Positions 51,833-63,985 of a stretch of DNA of 64,000 bases are shown here, piece after piece. How positions within the stretch are numbered: the first letter of the stretch is position 1; each line of letters begins with the position of its first letter. Origin of the DNA: Bigelowiella natans CCMP2755 (taxonomy: Eukaryota; Cercozoa; Chlorarachniophyceae); NCBI GenBank assembly GCA_000320545.1, contig ADNK01001386.1, positions 48,501-112,500 on the forward strand, given 5' to 3'. The notes below the pieces were generated by a model. It searched no databases. It was not told where the DNA came from and saw nothing but the letters and a program-made list of their open reading frames with translations. Both the position numbers and the translations under genes were made by a program.

Positions 51833-52983
51833 ATGTTTAATGGGCACGTAATGCCATCCGGAACAAGATCGTATTTATCATGGTCTTCTTCGGTGGCTAT
51901 CTTGTTAACAGTGGTCTTCTGTTCGTGGGGGTGGGCAGTAAGAAGTAATAGCTTCTCGTGGAACAGACCGGAACTTAGCCAATCCCCCACTTTCACCAGG
52001 TAAGAAATTAACCCCTTGATATCGACTTACCCCTTTGCAGTTACCACATTCTATTTCTTTCACCCGCCCTTCTCGCACATCAGAAATGAGTTTCCAATCG
52101 AAAGTGTTCACTAATTCATTCTCTCTCTCACACACCCAGAGCAAATGGGATTACATTAGCACCGCCGAGTTATCTGAGGAGATCATCTGGCTTAGCATGC
52201 TCACGAATCTTGGGAAGAGACAGTCTGGTGTGCCAGGTTCAAAGAAGACCGAATAATTGCCGGTCGAGGCTCTCCAACAGGTAGTAAAAGCAAAAGGCTT
52301 GTGTCCTGATATGTTCTCGACCTCGACTCGACTTGCAGTTAACATAGATGATGAGGATTAAAGGTGATAAACTCGCGTGCGTGTTATTTCCGTAGGCAAA
52401 AGCGGAGCATAAAGCACCCAGAAAACATTTTAAGAAAGGAAGCAGCGGAGAGTGCAGTATTAGGCAGTCGCATTGGGCTTGACAAGGTGCGATGGTGTTA
52501 TTGTTGGGAGTATTTTTCTTCATTTCCCAGCTGCATCCCAAAAATATTTGTTGTATTCACTTTGTTGTCGATGTGGATGCAGAAGCGGGCAATGCGAACC
52601 GATTATTGCAGCCTGTGCTCAAGGATGGACGGGAAAATGACATTCCACCACCTCATACCTCGGGCTACACATGGCAAGCGGTGGTGTTTCGTGAGATATA
52701 CCAAAGAAGAAAGAGCATCAGGCGTGTGCCTATGTAGAGACTGTCACGATCAGGTAATGGCCCTATAGTGAAATCCTCCTCGGCGAATAATTGCCATAAT
52801 CATTATCATCCCTACTATTAGGTTCATAAGCACATAAGTGAGAAGGATCTCGCCTTGGAATTCAACACTTTAGAGCGACTGCAGACGCACCCAGGGCTAA
52901 GGAGCTACGTGGATGATAAATCCCCATGGTACTGCCACAACATTGCCATGTTAGTCATTGAATCGTCATGCTTACTGTGCTGA
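51833..52983 (+). CDS. HNH-endonuclease-fold protein with N-terminal targeting sequence, 5 exons
   Basis: Exons: 51833-51999, 52140-52280, 52396-52486, 52583-52753, 52822-52983; phases agree, 243 residues. The N-terminus has a hydrophobic stretch (SVAILLTVVFCSWGWAV) then an Arg/Ser-rich region, compatible with a bipartite organelle presequence. The HNH domain shows the zinc-finger-like pattern YCSLC (Cys142, Cys145), FHHLIPR (His155, His156) and GVCLCRDCHDQVHKH (Cys184, Cys187, His188). It resembles the small HNH proteins of plants and bacteria; nuclease activity is plausible but not shown by sequence. The C-terminal stop at 52981 is taken by reading through; a further short exon is possible. 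Confidence 0.85.
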
Positions 52984-54210
52984 TCATAATGAAATTAGGA
53001 GTTGGCTCTCCGTAAGCGGAGGGAGGGAGGGACTAATCGATAGAAGCAGCAAGTATGAGGATAAAAAATCTAAGTTTTCAAGGGATGGTGGCAACAAAAG
53101 GAAGGCCTAAATTGTCATTTACAGTTGTCTCTGAGGACTGCTACGATTTTTATTCCTCATGTCACGTAGCCATCTTCATTGTCGTCGCAGTCAAAATGGC
53201 GTCTCATTGATACCAATAACGTGGACTAATTAAAACAGTGATAATTACGCATTTTAAAAGTGTACATAAACATATATCTTGATAGACGTTATAGTCATAG
53301 GCAGAGTATTTTGTATAGAATCCAAAAGGGCATGTTCTTCTATTATTTGTGGTTTTCCTTCCCTTTTCTTGTTGTCATTGAAATTACTTTTAATCATCGT
53401 CAGAGTACAGTGAGTTTCTCTCAGATACCCATATCAATTTACAGACCTAGATAAATTCTCGTTTGCATTTGAGCAAACATTCTCGCTGCCACCATCTAGC
53501 CATTCGGCATCAATTTTATTTAAAAAGCGTGCGCTACTAAGTTGTAAACTTTTTACTTTTTGTGTCCGACTAGTCAACTTAGGCATTTCTACAGCATGCA
53601 TTCCTCATCAATTTTACGATGTGACAGCATTCATCAAGATCTTCAATTTTAGCAAATTATAGACAACGAATTTTTTTGAATGCGTGCGTGCAACCACATA
53701 CATGTGCGGCATTCATGGCATGTCGGAGTGCGAGCGGGCCTACAGACCATGTGCTACCTGCTAGCCTGGCTATATTGCGATCGCATGCGCATCATTACGC
53801 ATACTAATTTAGCAGCTTCGCTTCCTCGCACTGCGTTGGAGCTCGAACATAGCTAGATAATATATCATACATCTGTGCAGGCGACCAACAACAGCGAAGA
53901 TCGATGATGCTCCATCCTCATCAATCGCATCATAGACACAGTATTATATAATGCTATGATTCGCTGCCAACAACTATGGCTACCAATGTAGACATCTAAG
54001 CTTATTTGGTTGTCAATAAAAGCGTTGTGTGCTTGCATTGCTGAGCTGTGCACGCCTGTTGTGCGCGTGTAGTCCCGTTGTGGTATAGTGGAACTACATT
54101 GTGCACACATGCATGCACACACATGGCACGTAGCGTGCGTAGCCACTGGCTAACTAGCTAATATCATAAAATTAGAAGAGGCAGGGCCACGCTGTGTTGT
54201 ACTGTCTATC
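52984..54210. other. Convergent intergenic region with CATG/CTAG palindromes
   Basis: Between the 3' ends of the HNH (+) and PhyH (-) genes. AT-rich up to about 53660. From 53680 to 54170 it has many CATG, GCATGC, GCTAGC and ACTAGCTA motifs. No exon was found. Confidence 0.55.
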
Positions 54211-54356
54211 TTAAATCTCACCGTGATTCACGCCGTTCATAACTTCAACATTTAAGACAGCTGATGGCTAGAAGACTTTGTATAATTACTACAGTATTGC
54301 ACAGCTACATTTGGATGACCATTGAAAAAATCTAATTGTTATTTCACTACATCCGT

Positions 54357-54430
<74 letters not shown>

Positions 54431-54691
54431 TTACTGCCAACCTAAGTCTTGCACGGAATAATGCGGAGTTACTTCGAGCGGCCTTTATTTTTGGACGGGA
54501 CTAAAGACTTTAAAGCCCAGGTGATTTCCTTTCTGTACTTTCGCAGGCTGCCAACGTGTATCCATACTAATGCGGAATTCCTGTATATTGTTGATGCAGC
54601 ATTTGACAGTCAGCGGCCATCGATAATGTAGCATTTTTTATTTCTGTAACAATAAATGCTACCGCCACAAAAACGGCAAACTACTGCTCCT

Positions 54692-54725
<34 letters not shown>

Positions 54726-55438
54726 AACGACCCCATGACCTACTATACCCGCTATCATGTCCAGATTAGATTTTGTAGATGCAGTCGAGGACAGCGATTT
54801 AATAATAATACCTGTGTTGTATTCTGTGTTGAGGCGTGTATCGTCCTAATATCCATGATCAAGATGTCGCCAGCTTTGAAACTAGACGTCCTCCAGACCT
54901 GCGTGCGCGGAAATTTCATTGGTTGGAATGATGGCAATCATGGTTCCCCTCTGATATACATCGATGTACTACTACTACTCCTACTACTACTACGTTGTTA
55001 GTTTAATGCCACACCGCATCTTTTTGATGAATCTCGAAGTCTTCTGGCAGCTCGCTTTTTAAGTCAACGGATTTATCGTACCCAGGGAGCTTATGAGAGC
55101 TGTTTTTGTAGTATTCGGAATCACATAGGCAACGAGCACAAGCGAGGAAGATTAGTTGCCAACAACGCACATCACGTTGAGACCCTGTGATTTTTTCGGA
55201 ATCATCACTGCGCGCAGGTTTATTAAACAGGAGACAAATTCTCTTTTTGATCGTTCGGCGTTCATTCTATTAGGGTGCGTAAACGATTGGTGGATGCATC
55301 GATTCACCTACCCATCGCAAACTGCGAGAGTGCCATGCAGCGGTGTGTAATCACCGAGCGGAATCCAGCAAACGTAAAGGTCTTCAGAACAATGCGCAAA
55401 TCTAGAAAATAGGATGATGAAAGAATATATAAGAACAC

Positions 55439-55479
<41 letters not shown>

Positions 55480-56690
55480 CATAGATATACATATTTATTT
55501 ATATGAAACAGATATGCGCGCGCACGTATATCTATATGCTACTTCTGTACGAGCACGTTTGGGGATGGAGTAATGGACCAAAACGTGACGTTTCTATATA
55601 GAGAAAGAAAGGCAAAGATGGTTGACCGACCGATAGAAATCGCTGTGCTCATCAGTGAATTGCCCGGTGGACTGCACCCGAACCTTTGGAAAGAATGAAA
55701 CGAATAAAACAAAAAAGCGATTAGTCATGCAAACAACCTTGCAGAAATATCATGTAGGCAGTGTAATATAATAAGCACACACCCATTTGTTGTGGAATGT
55801 AGTTGCCGTCCCTTTAAACATATCCTCAAAGAGATTCACAAGCTTCGAATTTTCTAGCACAGATAAGACGTCCTGGAGAGTTGAACACGGTGCTTTGAAG
55901 AATGGACAAGAGAGACAATGCAAAAGGCTTAGTGATTAATATGGGGGAGGGAGTCTAAGTACTTTGTGGTGAGTAATCGGCCTGTATCCTGTGAGCAGGA
56001 AACCCTTACTGCAACAATAACAACCGTCCAGTCGTAAGCCAAACAAATAAACCAACATGGTGCATCAGGCAGCACCATTCAATTCTGCCATAGATTATAC
56101 GATTATTGCTGACCTAGTTCCTCTGATTTTGGCCTCTTTTACATCATGAGCCTTGGTGTCTACCACCTTCCATTCCTGATCCAGGGCGTTCACAACCACC
56201 TGCCGAAGCAAATATGTCACGTCAAGTCCATCCAAACCAAACCAGTTGTACCAACAAAGGCACCAACACTAACACCTAGCGTACTACCTGACGGGCTCCA
56301 AAAACCTTTTTTGGATCTAAAACACCACGAAGGAGAACGTAGCCGTCGCGTTGAATCGCTGGACAGAGAAACAAGGTGTGTCAAATCACAGTGGGGGGGG
56401 GGGGTTGCTATGGAGCAAATATGACCTTTCTTCAGAAGATCTGGCTCGCCAAGAAGCGCAGAGGAGTCAGGAATCTTTAGGAGCCTCTCGCCCGATTTGA
56501 GCTTAAAATTTCCTACTCGAATTGTTAAGCCCCTCTCCCACGCCTCAGTGTCTTCTCTCTCCCCCCCTTCTTTTTCTTGTTCTTCGACTTTCTCCATTTC
56601 GTTGTCCGTCTCGCTCGTTAGATGGTTGGGTTCATTTTCCTTGGAAGATGGCGGAGCACCTTCCTTCGAAGGTTGAGGAGGCGATTCCAT
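54211..56690 (-). CDS. Phytanoyl-CoA dioxygenase (PhyH) family protein, 12 exons
   Basis: Fe(II)/2-oxoglutarate dioxygenase fold. Exons: 56426-56690, 56288-56358, 56114-56199, 55963-55988 (26 nt), 55783-55892, 55631-55683, 55312-55401, 55015-55099, 54812-54898, 54539-54580, 54435-54500, 54211-54267; phases agree, 345 residues. Landmarks: AIQRDGYVLLRGVLDPKKV (typical PhyH entry), TGQFTDEHSDFYR with the iron ligands His199 and Asp201, CWIPLGDYTPLHGTLAVCDGSHK, WRTSSFKAGDILIMDIRTIHAS (distal His283) and FRISMDTRWQP (Arg for 2-oxoglutarate). The first 85 residues are charged and Glu-rich with no signal peptide, so it is probably cytosolic or peroxisomal. The last two exons fit by phase only. The substrate is unknown. 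Confidence 0.9.
54357..54428. repeat. (AT)n microsatellite, two arms
   Basis: Two AT runs separated by a short spacer, in the last intron of the PhyH gene. Confidence 0.95.
54689..54725. repeat. (CTA)n microsatellite
   Basis: In a PhyH intron; it reads TAG on the sense strand. Confidence 0.9.
55443..55476. repeat. (AT)n microsatellite
   Basis: In a PhyH intron, about 40 bases upstream (sense) of the exon at 55401. Confidence 0.95.
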
Positions 56691-57078
56691 GATGCAATCC
56701 TTCCTCCTGCCTCTTCTCCTCTGCCTGGTTCTCAAGCGGAAGGAGATTTCCCGATCGTCGATTACAACGTGCGACAACCAATATTTCATGTCGCAAGTAA
56801 AACTCTCCAGACATCTGGGGATTTTTTCAGAGGGTAATTTCTCGTGCAGTAACTTCGGAAAACAGAAGAAATAGTATGTCGTTGCAGGAAATACGGCTGT
56901 GTTTTTGCACTATCATCATCTGTCTGTACTAGGACAACTTCGTACAAATAATGTTTAAATATTCAAAACACTGCCCAAGAACAGGAAGGACAACAAGGAC
57001 TACAGGAAGAGGAAACAGCTGCTGCTGCTGCTGTGTGCGCACACGCTAGTAGTACACTCAGCTGGCTACCAGAACAAC
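56691..57078. promoter_or_regulatory. Divergent promoter region between the PhyH and aspartic protease genes
   Basis: About 390 bases between two outward-facing starts. The PhyH frame stays open up to 56789, but 56690 is a good ATG before the charged N-terminus. No specific element was recognised. Confidence 0.45.
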
Positions 57079-59604
57079 ATGCGCCGGCAAATCACACTAC
57101 AGAATTCGCCGCCTTTGCTGCCATTCTCACTCGGCGTGCTACTCGTACATCTCGTTGCCGTGTCAGCTGCAGCTACTGGTGGTTACTAAAAAATTATTGT
57201 TGTTCAATCAAAGCGCTCAGATCATTTCAAAATTAAATATCCTTTGTAGGAGAATCTGAGAAACATGACATCGAGGTGAAACTTTATTCAAATACGCGGA
57301 CATCGCAACCCGAACGCGGATCCACAGTCCGTTTGCCGCTGAAAAACTTCTATGGAAGCGTTTGGACGACTTCCGTGGGAATCGGCAATCCTCCGAGGGA
57401 ATTTGATTTAATGATAGATACAGGATCCACTGATTCATGGCTCATGTCGCGCACATGCGATACGAAAGCTTGCAACGTCCACACCTTGTAAGTAGAAGCA
57501 CAGTACTTCTACATAGAAAATTGCAGTAGTAAGCAGTAGGAATAATATTATATGTTAGTAGTCATAGTAGTAGTAGTAGGTGTAGTAGTAGTAGTACTAG
57601 TAACCTTTAGTTGGTAGAAATACTGTATTAGTATAGTAATTGTTGTGGTAGTTGGTGGCAGCTAAGATTCCCCTCATAATTCTTCAAATGCAGTCTAAAA
57701 TTACTTCTGTATTTTACTTTCCTCCCCTCCTCGTTAGCGTCGTGACCTTTCTGATTATTAATCAATTTCCAATGTAATCAGATACGACACCTCCGACTCC
57801 GTGTCGTCGAATCTAATAGCTCACGACTTCAAAGTAATGTATACAACGGGCGAGGTAGTATTCTTTAGAATATGCACACATGCACGTAATTAGGTATATA
57901 TTAGTAGTTGTAGTAAAAATGATAACGATAATAGTAATATAATTTTGACCAAAAAAATATAAATACACGTATTGTATGCTTTGTTGAGGAAGTGTCGCCT
58001 ATCCACAGGTCACAGGACGGACGATCGAGGATGAATGCGTCTTCGGCGTGACTTTAGGAGACTCTGATGGAAATGGTGCTACTGGATCCGTTACACAATC
58101 ACCTGTCAAAATTAATTTCAGATTCGGCATAATCTCTGACCCTCCAATGACATTTCAAAAACGGTATAAGACCGATATAAAAATTATGATTACCACTCCT
58201 ACCATTGATCAAACACGTTGACAAATGACACAAGTGCGTATATGTGCAACTAACATTTCTTTGTGATTTGTTTCTACTACTGATACTTCTACTACTACTA
58301 CTACTACTCCTCTACTACTACTACGGTAGATATCGATGGTATCCTTTTGACGGCGTGCTCGCTTTGGGTAGTAATCACATAAATATCAAGAACAAAAATA
58401 AGGGGAACAATCAAGCGGTTGGAAGCTATCTCCGTATATCGCTGCCCATAAAGAGTTCTAGTAACAGTAGTGCTGAATGTATAAGATTTGCTGTTTCAAT
58501 TGTTGGAGCTGTAGACTGGCGCTCTAATGGACAACATCGACCCATAACACTCAGGAACAGGATTGGATAGCGAGGAGTCGAAAGCGTCCCCACTGAGTCT
58601 TTTAGGCAGTATATGGAAACAAGCTAAAGAAGGCAGTGTGCACAACGACGACAAGAATCTGTCGTTATTTAAAAAGCGGGAAGCTGCAGAGCACGATGAG
58701 GAGGAGTTTGGGGGCATGTTCTCTCTGTACTTTTCGCGAGGAAAAGGAAAGAGTGTACGAGGAAAGAGCGAGCTTATCATTGGTGGTCCCGACGACAAGC
58801 TTCATGAAGGCAGCATTCACTACATCGGAGCTAAAAGGCCCATGGAGTTTTGGAGCCTGAGAATTCGTTCTATGAAACTCATAGGAGTTCGGACAGAGAA
58901 AGAGACTGGCCATCATCAAGAGGAGGAAGAGGAACAGAGACCGCCGTTTGTAAGTGATGAAACGGATGAGAATGAGGATAGAGGAGAGGTACAGCATCGA
59001 CGACGACGACCAGGAGGGGCAACAATTAAGTCCCAGAAAATAGAATGGTGCAATGACAAAGGAGATGACTGCACGGTAATAATCCGACGATAGGATGAAC
59101 GAGCAATGCTACTACTATTTACATGTATGCGCTATAAACATACGCATGCCCACGAAACACATATAACGCACACGATGTTAGAATATTTTCCGTATGAGTT
59201 GACTTTACCACTAGCATCATCTGTCTACAGTCTGCATGTTATTCGAAGGGGTAGGATGGAGAAAAATACCCAAGACAGAGTTTCTTTGAGAATCATCAAC
59301 AGCATATAAGAGCAGGCTTCCTCATGTTTCATTTCCTATATCCTTATGATAAAAAAAGGCTGTATTCGACACGGGATCATCCCTTCTCTCTGGTACGGAG
59401 TTTTATCCCAAATTTGTAAACAGATACGGACAGAAAAAGATAGAAGAAGTGAGAGAGAAAAGGAGAGAGGTTTCGAGACTTAAAAATCTCAACGTTTCAC
59501 TTGGAACCCTGCAATCCAACCCTCTCTTAAATGATTTTGGCATTTCAGCGGGTTGCTTCCAATTGAGCTGATTCTGTTCCCACATTATTTATGCGCGCGC
59601 GCGC

Positions 59605-59639
<35 letters not shown>

Positions 59640-60661
59640 CTAATAAAATTGATACATGTTGCTACTTAGGTCCTAAGGCGATAGTGGATAAAATCCTGCT
59701 GAAAAACATAAAGGTACACCCTGTTCTCCTTCTTCTTCCTCTTCTTCTTCTCTCTTTCACATTCAGCATCTTCCTAGCTTATGTAAATATGTAGCGTTGG
59801 ACTATGCAGCTTACAGCCGTAGTAGTCCGGAGACGAAGCAGTACTAGAAGCGTGCTTATATATCGACCATAAATCAAATATGTAGATTCATTATGTAATT
59901 GTGTACTAGCCCACAACCATAAGTGTGTCATCGTCATCGTCGTCATCGCCTTTTTGTTGATTACAGTATTTCATGCTTTACCTGCTCTATTCTTCTCTAT
60001 TCTGTATCTTCTTCATCAGCCTCTAAAACCTTTTGTTCTTATTATGATCTCTTAGGTGCCTGCGAACTGCTCAAAGGTGTCATACCTTCCTGATATCGAG
60101 ATCGAAGTCACTGGTAACTACGAAGATAGTTGGTTTCCTTTGTGCCTGAACTTGCCTATGTAATGGTGGTCATTTTTCCGGTTGATGTTTTGTGGAATAA
60201 TATCCGATGTTTCACCACGTAAAAAGATCGATGATGAGAAATGGGCTATGATGAGAAATGGGTTTCATCAGTTATTCGTAACCGTCACTTCTTCGTGTTA
60301 ACTATTTAAAAGGGTCAAAAAAGGACGGAGGTGGGGAGGAGAATTACAAAATCCTCCTCGAGCCTGAAGACTATGTCATTCGTGTACCTGTTGCTCACAA
60401 AAAACAGGAGGCGTGCTACTTAGGGTATAAATTTTAACGATTCGTCTTAATCATCGTTTGAGTAGATAGTATATCTGTAAAACAATTACAATAGAAATGC
60501 TAATTGTAAAATCTTCAAATGTTGCGATACTCAGAATTACCTCGCACAAATTCCCGGAGAGCATGGGTAGCTTGTGGGTGCTGGGGAACCGATTTCATCG
60601 TAAATATTATACAGTTTTTGACCGACGGAGAGAGAGAATAGGGCTGGCAATAGCCAAATAG
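57079..60661 (+). CDS. Pepsin-family (A1) aspartic protease, secreted, 11 exons
   Basis: Exons: 57079-57178, 57250-57487, 57782-57854, 58009-58163, 58330-58460, 58555-59075, 59359-59551, 59670-59713, 60056-60113, 60313-60424, 60535-60661; phases agree, 583 residues. A signal peptide (LGVLLVHLVAVSAAA) is followed directly by the N-lobe, with little room for a long propeptide. Catalytic motifs are FDLMIDTGSTDSW (Asp90) and AVFDTGSSLLSG (Asp410). Other A1 landmarks: WYPFDGVLALG, SELIIGGPDDKLHEGSIHYI, PEDYVIRV and LWVLGNRFHRKYYTVFDR, ending RIGLAIAK. Between the lobes, exon 58555-59075 carries long charged insertions (His/Glu-rich, then Arg-rich). It is probably active in the secretory pathway or a vacuole-like compartment. 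Confidence 0.94.
59595..59632. repeat. (GC)n then (GT)n microsatellite
   Basis: In the intron after exon 59359-59551. Confidence 0.9.
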
Positions 60662-62019
60662 TCTTTTATCGAGAAATTCTGCTTCGATTCATGTCCAAAA
60701 TTACAGTGGACAAACATGATGGAGTTTCTAGAGTGTGCGATCTATTCATTGCCTGTGAGTGTCACCTCTCTGTGCAATTACCACTCTAGCCTATGCGGAA
60801 CAATTACTGCGTCAATGTGGTCATAATGTCCTTACCTTAATCTGATGCCTGCACTTGCAATATAGCAACGTGTCGCAGCGCATGTGACACATGGCACGAG
60901 CTGAACGCGTGCATGGCGATCGAAACGTTGATCAGAAATGGTGAAATAGCGTCAGCTGAGTTCTAGCGCTGCAAAAATACAGATTGCGCTGCCATGTGCA
61001 ATGAGGCCATCACATTCATGCCACGTTCACAAAGTGCACTGTTTGTGCACAATTTGACACTTGTCAACGTCAGTTCGCTAGTTCGCCCCACTCGCACACG
61101 ACGCAGAGTGGTGATCATCAGGATTGCACGTGAGACGCATGGCAATCGTCAAGACTTGTTTTGCAGTTCTCTTTCGGAGGCAAGTGCAAAGCAGGGAGGC
61201 TGTGCCGAACGTTTGTCAAACCTGTGGTCGACAAAAGTCCGCCGGGGCTGCATGTCCATTTGGCTAGCTCCAGAGCTCTGGACAGGCAGCTGGATTGGAG
61301 CGCTGGGTGCGTCGAAGACCAATTCTGACGATGACGCAACGCGCAGAAACAATCGCGCCCGCATGAATGCAACATTGACAACCGTGGTGGTGGAAAATGC
61401 AAGTTTACAATCATTGGGGTGCGGAGACAAAGGTGAAAACGCTGTCTGATGTTGTGCTTCGCGCAGAATTCCCTCCATCACGACGCTTCTTGTTTCGCAC
61501 GTGAATGAAAGAAATGAATGAGTGAGTGAAGCGGTTCCACAGGAGCGGCTGAAAGAATCATGGGTCACGCTGATGCATCCGTGACCTCCCCAGCCAACTA
61601 GAAACATGTGAAACGTGTTCAGCGATGTGGAGGCGGTTGGAAGGATCGAGCTCTCTCTCGTGCCAACCTTGCTCCTTGTCGTCATCCCATGATCACAGGT
61701 ATTTCTGCCTGGAAATTGTGTCGCGAGTGCGAAACTAGCCCATACGGGATATTTAAGGTTGTCGCATGGAATAAAACGCCCTGAGTCTCCATGGCTGATG
61801 CGCGTTTGGTAGCAGAGTGTTTGTCTTAATGCAATGGAAGAAGAAGGCTCGCTCCCCTCCTCAACCTCAATGCAGTAGTGGTTAGTCACGAACCAGCTCC
61901 AATAGGAAGAAGAAGAAGAAAGAGAACGAGAAGAAGAAACCAAAGCAGGTCCCACACTCCCCCTCTCATTCAGAGAAGGAGGTGAAACGAGGGCATCCAG
62001 TCTGTCAGCTGCTTCCACA
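60662..62019. other. Intergenic region between the protease gene and the small membrane protein gene
   Basis: CATG-type motifs occur at about 60860-61060, then a repeat-free stretch. GGTCACGCTG at 61563-61572, preceded by a GAAT-like tandem, resembles 38720-38770 and lies at a similar distance before the next start. A 289-codon minus-strand frame (61149-62018) shows no domain. Confidence 0.45.
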
Positions 62020-63046
62020 ATGGTGGTCTCTCCAGTCGACGGTATTTCAGAAGATTCACAGTTGTTTTTTTTTGTTGCGTGGGGACAAGGGCAGACCGAG
62101 CACAGACCTCAAGGATGTATACAGTGTGATTAGTCTACATTATTATGGAGGGAAAGTGTCGGGAAAATGTTTCAACGCCATGATATTTATGAAATTTTAA
62201 TGTTAATTTTACAACGGTACGTAACGAATCAATTGTCCTGTTAGATGAATACAAACTAATTATTTGTTAGAACTCACAATCCTGCGTGTGAAATTTTTAG
62301 GTATACTCCTCGCTTTTGCACTCCTCGGATCCTTATCAGCTCTGTACATGATATGGAGAAATTGTTGTCGCTCCACCAACACACACGCAGCGGCCTACGA
62401 GGTGCATTCGTCTTTATTTTTAATATTTGAAAACGCAAAGCATGTACTGATACCTGTATTTCTTCCTCTTCCTTCTTTCTTATCATATTCCTAAGTAGAG
62501 TTGATTGAACGTTGCCATTCTTCCAATCTAGCACTTGTTCCGTTTCATCTTTTAAAAACCATCATCATCATCTCACCACCATGTACTACTATCACTCACA
62601 GATGGCTGACCAATTGGACCCCGATGAACTCAAGCTGCAACAAATACTTGATGACTCACCCATGACCTTCTTCGACGAAGGCTCCGACCCCGAGCAAGGC
62701 GGCGCCGGGGGCGGTACAGCAGCAACAAATCGGAAGGTTGGTAGACAGCCCTCCAGTAATGAAAATAATGCATTTTGCCTCAGTTTTGTCTTTCAACGAT
62801 GGATGGATGATTTTCTTCATTGTCACTATTCTTTAGCAATACTACGGTAACTTTGGCGATATCGAGCAGGACAGCGATGAAGAAAACGAGCTGGGAAGTG
62901 ATGGTGAATTGGAAAGTGATGAGGAGTTAAACAATGTAGATGTAGATAAATTAGAGTCAGAGCTTAATAATGGAGGAGAGGACGACGACGATGCCGGCGA
63001 CTTAGATGGAGATCTGCCCGAAGATGCGGAACTAAATAATGAGTGA
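62020..63046 (+). CDS. Small single-pass membrane protein with acidic C-terminal tail, 4 exons
   Basis: Exons: 62020-62041, 62301-62401, 62602-62736, 62837-63046; phases agree, 155 residues. A very short N-terminus (MVVSPVDG) leads straight into one hydrophobic helix (ILLAFALLGSLSALYMIW), then Cys-Cys-Arg, then a tail very rich in Asp, Glu and Asn, ending DAELNNE. No family is recognised. The last three exons are convincing by codon pattern and splice sites. The first exon was chosen only because it gives a start in matching phase, so the true N-terminus may differ. I considered that these exons might be a membrane anchor for the upstream protease, but the protease has its own stop and the phases do not join. 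Confidence 0.6.
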
Positions 63047-63796
63047 TGAACTACCGCCGCACCTTATTCCTTCTCGTGTCAAAAGGTTCGTTTCAAAAAA
63101 AGAAGCAGCATGATCTATTATCCCCCACATTAGATGTAGAAAATGTTTGCCAATAATAACAGTATACTCCACTCTCATAACACCCCTGTGCTCTTGGGCC
63201 TGCAGTCCTGCAATATGCAATAAGCACTCGCAATGAGATGGGCAAGCAGGCTGTGGTTTCCAATGCAAGCACGCGCAGCATGCTTAAAGCCATAAAGGCT
63301 ATAGGTCTGTACAAGCATGATCGAGATGTGTACGCACGTGTACATCGTGGTAGCTGCATGTGTACGTACATGCTAAGACTGCACAGATGTTGTCGCTATC
63401 CATTGTGCTAGTAGCGATAGCATGCACATACAACAGCCGTCCAATGTGATATGTTAAAAATATGGCGCCATTGTGCGACGATAGCAGCCTGCGCTATTTC
63501 ACATGTCACAGCATCGAAGCGCCGCTTTATGATATTCGCATTTGTCACTGTGTTGTGGGATGTACGCCAATCTAACTAGCTAACTATGCTCAATGCTGTA
63601 CGCAAAGGTGTTGGCAAGAGTATGCATACACAGCATAAATCCATACATGATTTTTGTCATTACATAGAAACCGTTGATTCATTAACTATAGTTACATGTG
63701 CAGCACGTATCAAGAAATAATAATACGACGTACTGGCTATCGACGGTGTATAATTAGTTCATCAGTGAAAGCAGCACCAGCTCGATACTAGCGATT
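63047..63796. other. Intergenic region with CATG/ACTAGCTA palindromes
   Basis: 3' flank of the small membrane protein gene. Motifs such as GCATGC, GTACGTAC and ACTAGCTA are frequent at about 63180-63600. No exon was found. Confidence 0.5.
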
Positions 63797-63985
63797 ATGA
63801 TCGCGACTAGTCGCGCGACAATAATCATTACTCTCCTCTTATCCTATTTAGCTTTCTCCTATTCCGACTCACGTGAGAGGATGGGCACACTGACTGTCTT
63901 TCCTCCAGTCATATATGTGCCAGATACTAATCCTGAGAGGAGGAAGAGTAAGAAGGCAAAGAGAGGGGGAAGACGATGGTGTTGA
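63797..63985 (+). CDS. 5' part of a secreted or membrane protein gene, cut by the window end
   Basis: The ATG at 63797 opens a frame encoding a signal peptide (ATIIITLLLSYLAFSYS) followed by a proline- and lysine-rich stretch (PPVIYVPDTNPERRKSKKAK). It reads to a stop at 63983-63985, but a GT just before this (63978-63979, after CGATG) could be a donor, so the visible piece is probably only the first exon. No family can be assigned. Confidence 0.45.
   Translation: MIATSRATIIITLLLSYLAFSYSDSRERMGTLTVFPPVIYVPDTNPERRKSKKAKRGGRRWC

Noticed and set aside
61149-62018. 289-codon open frame on the minus strand
   Set aside because: No domain, low-complexity Ser runs from a GAA repeat on the + strand, and it ends just short of the start used for the small membrane protein. 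It is probably chance.
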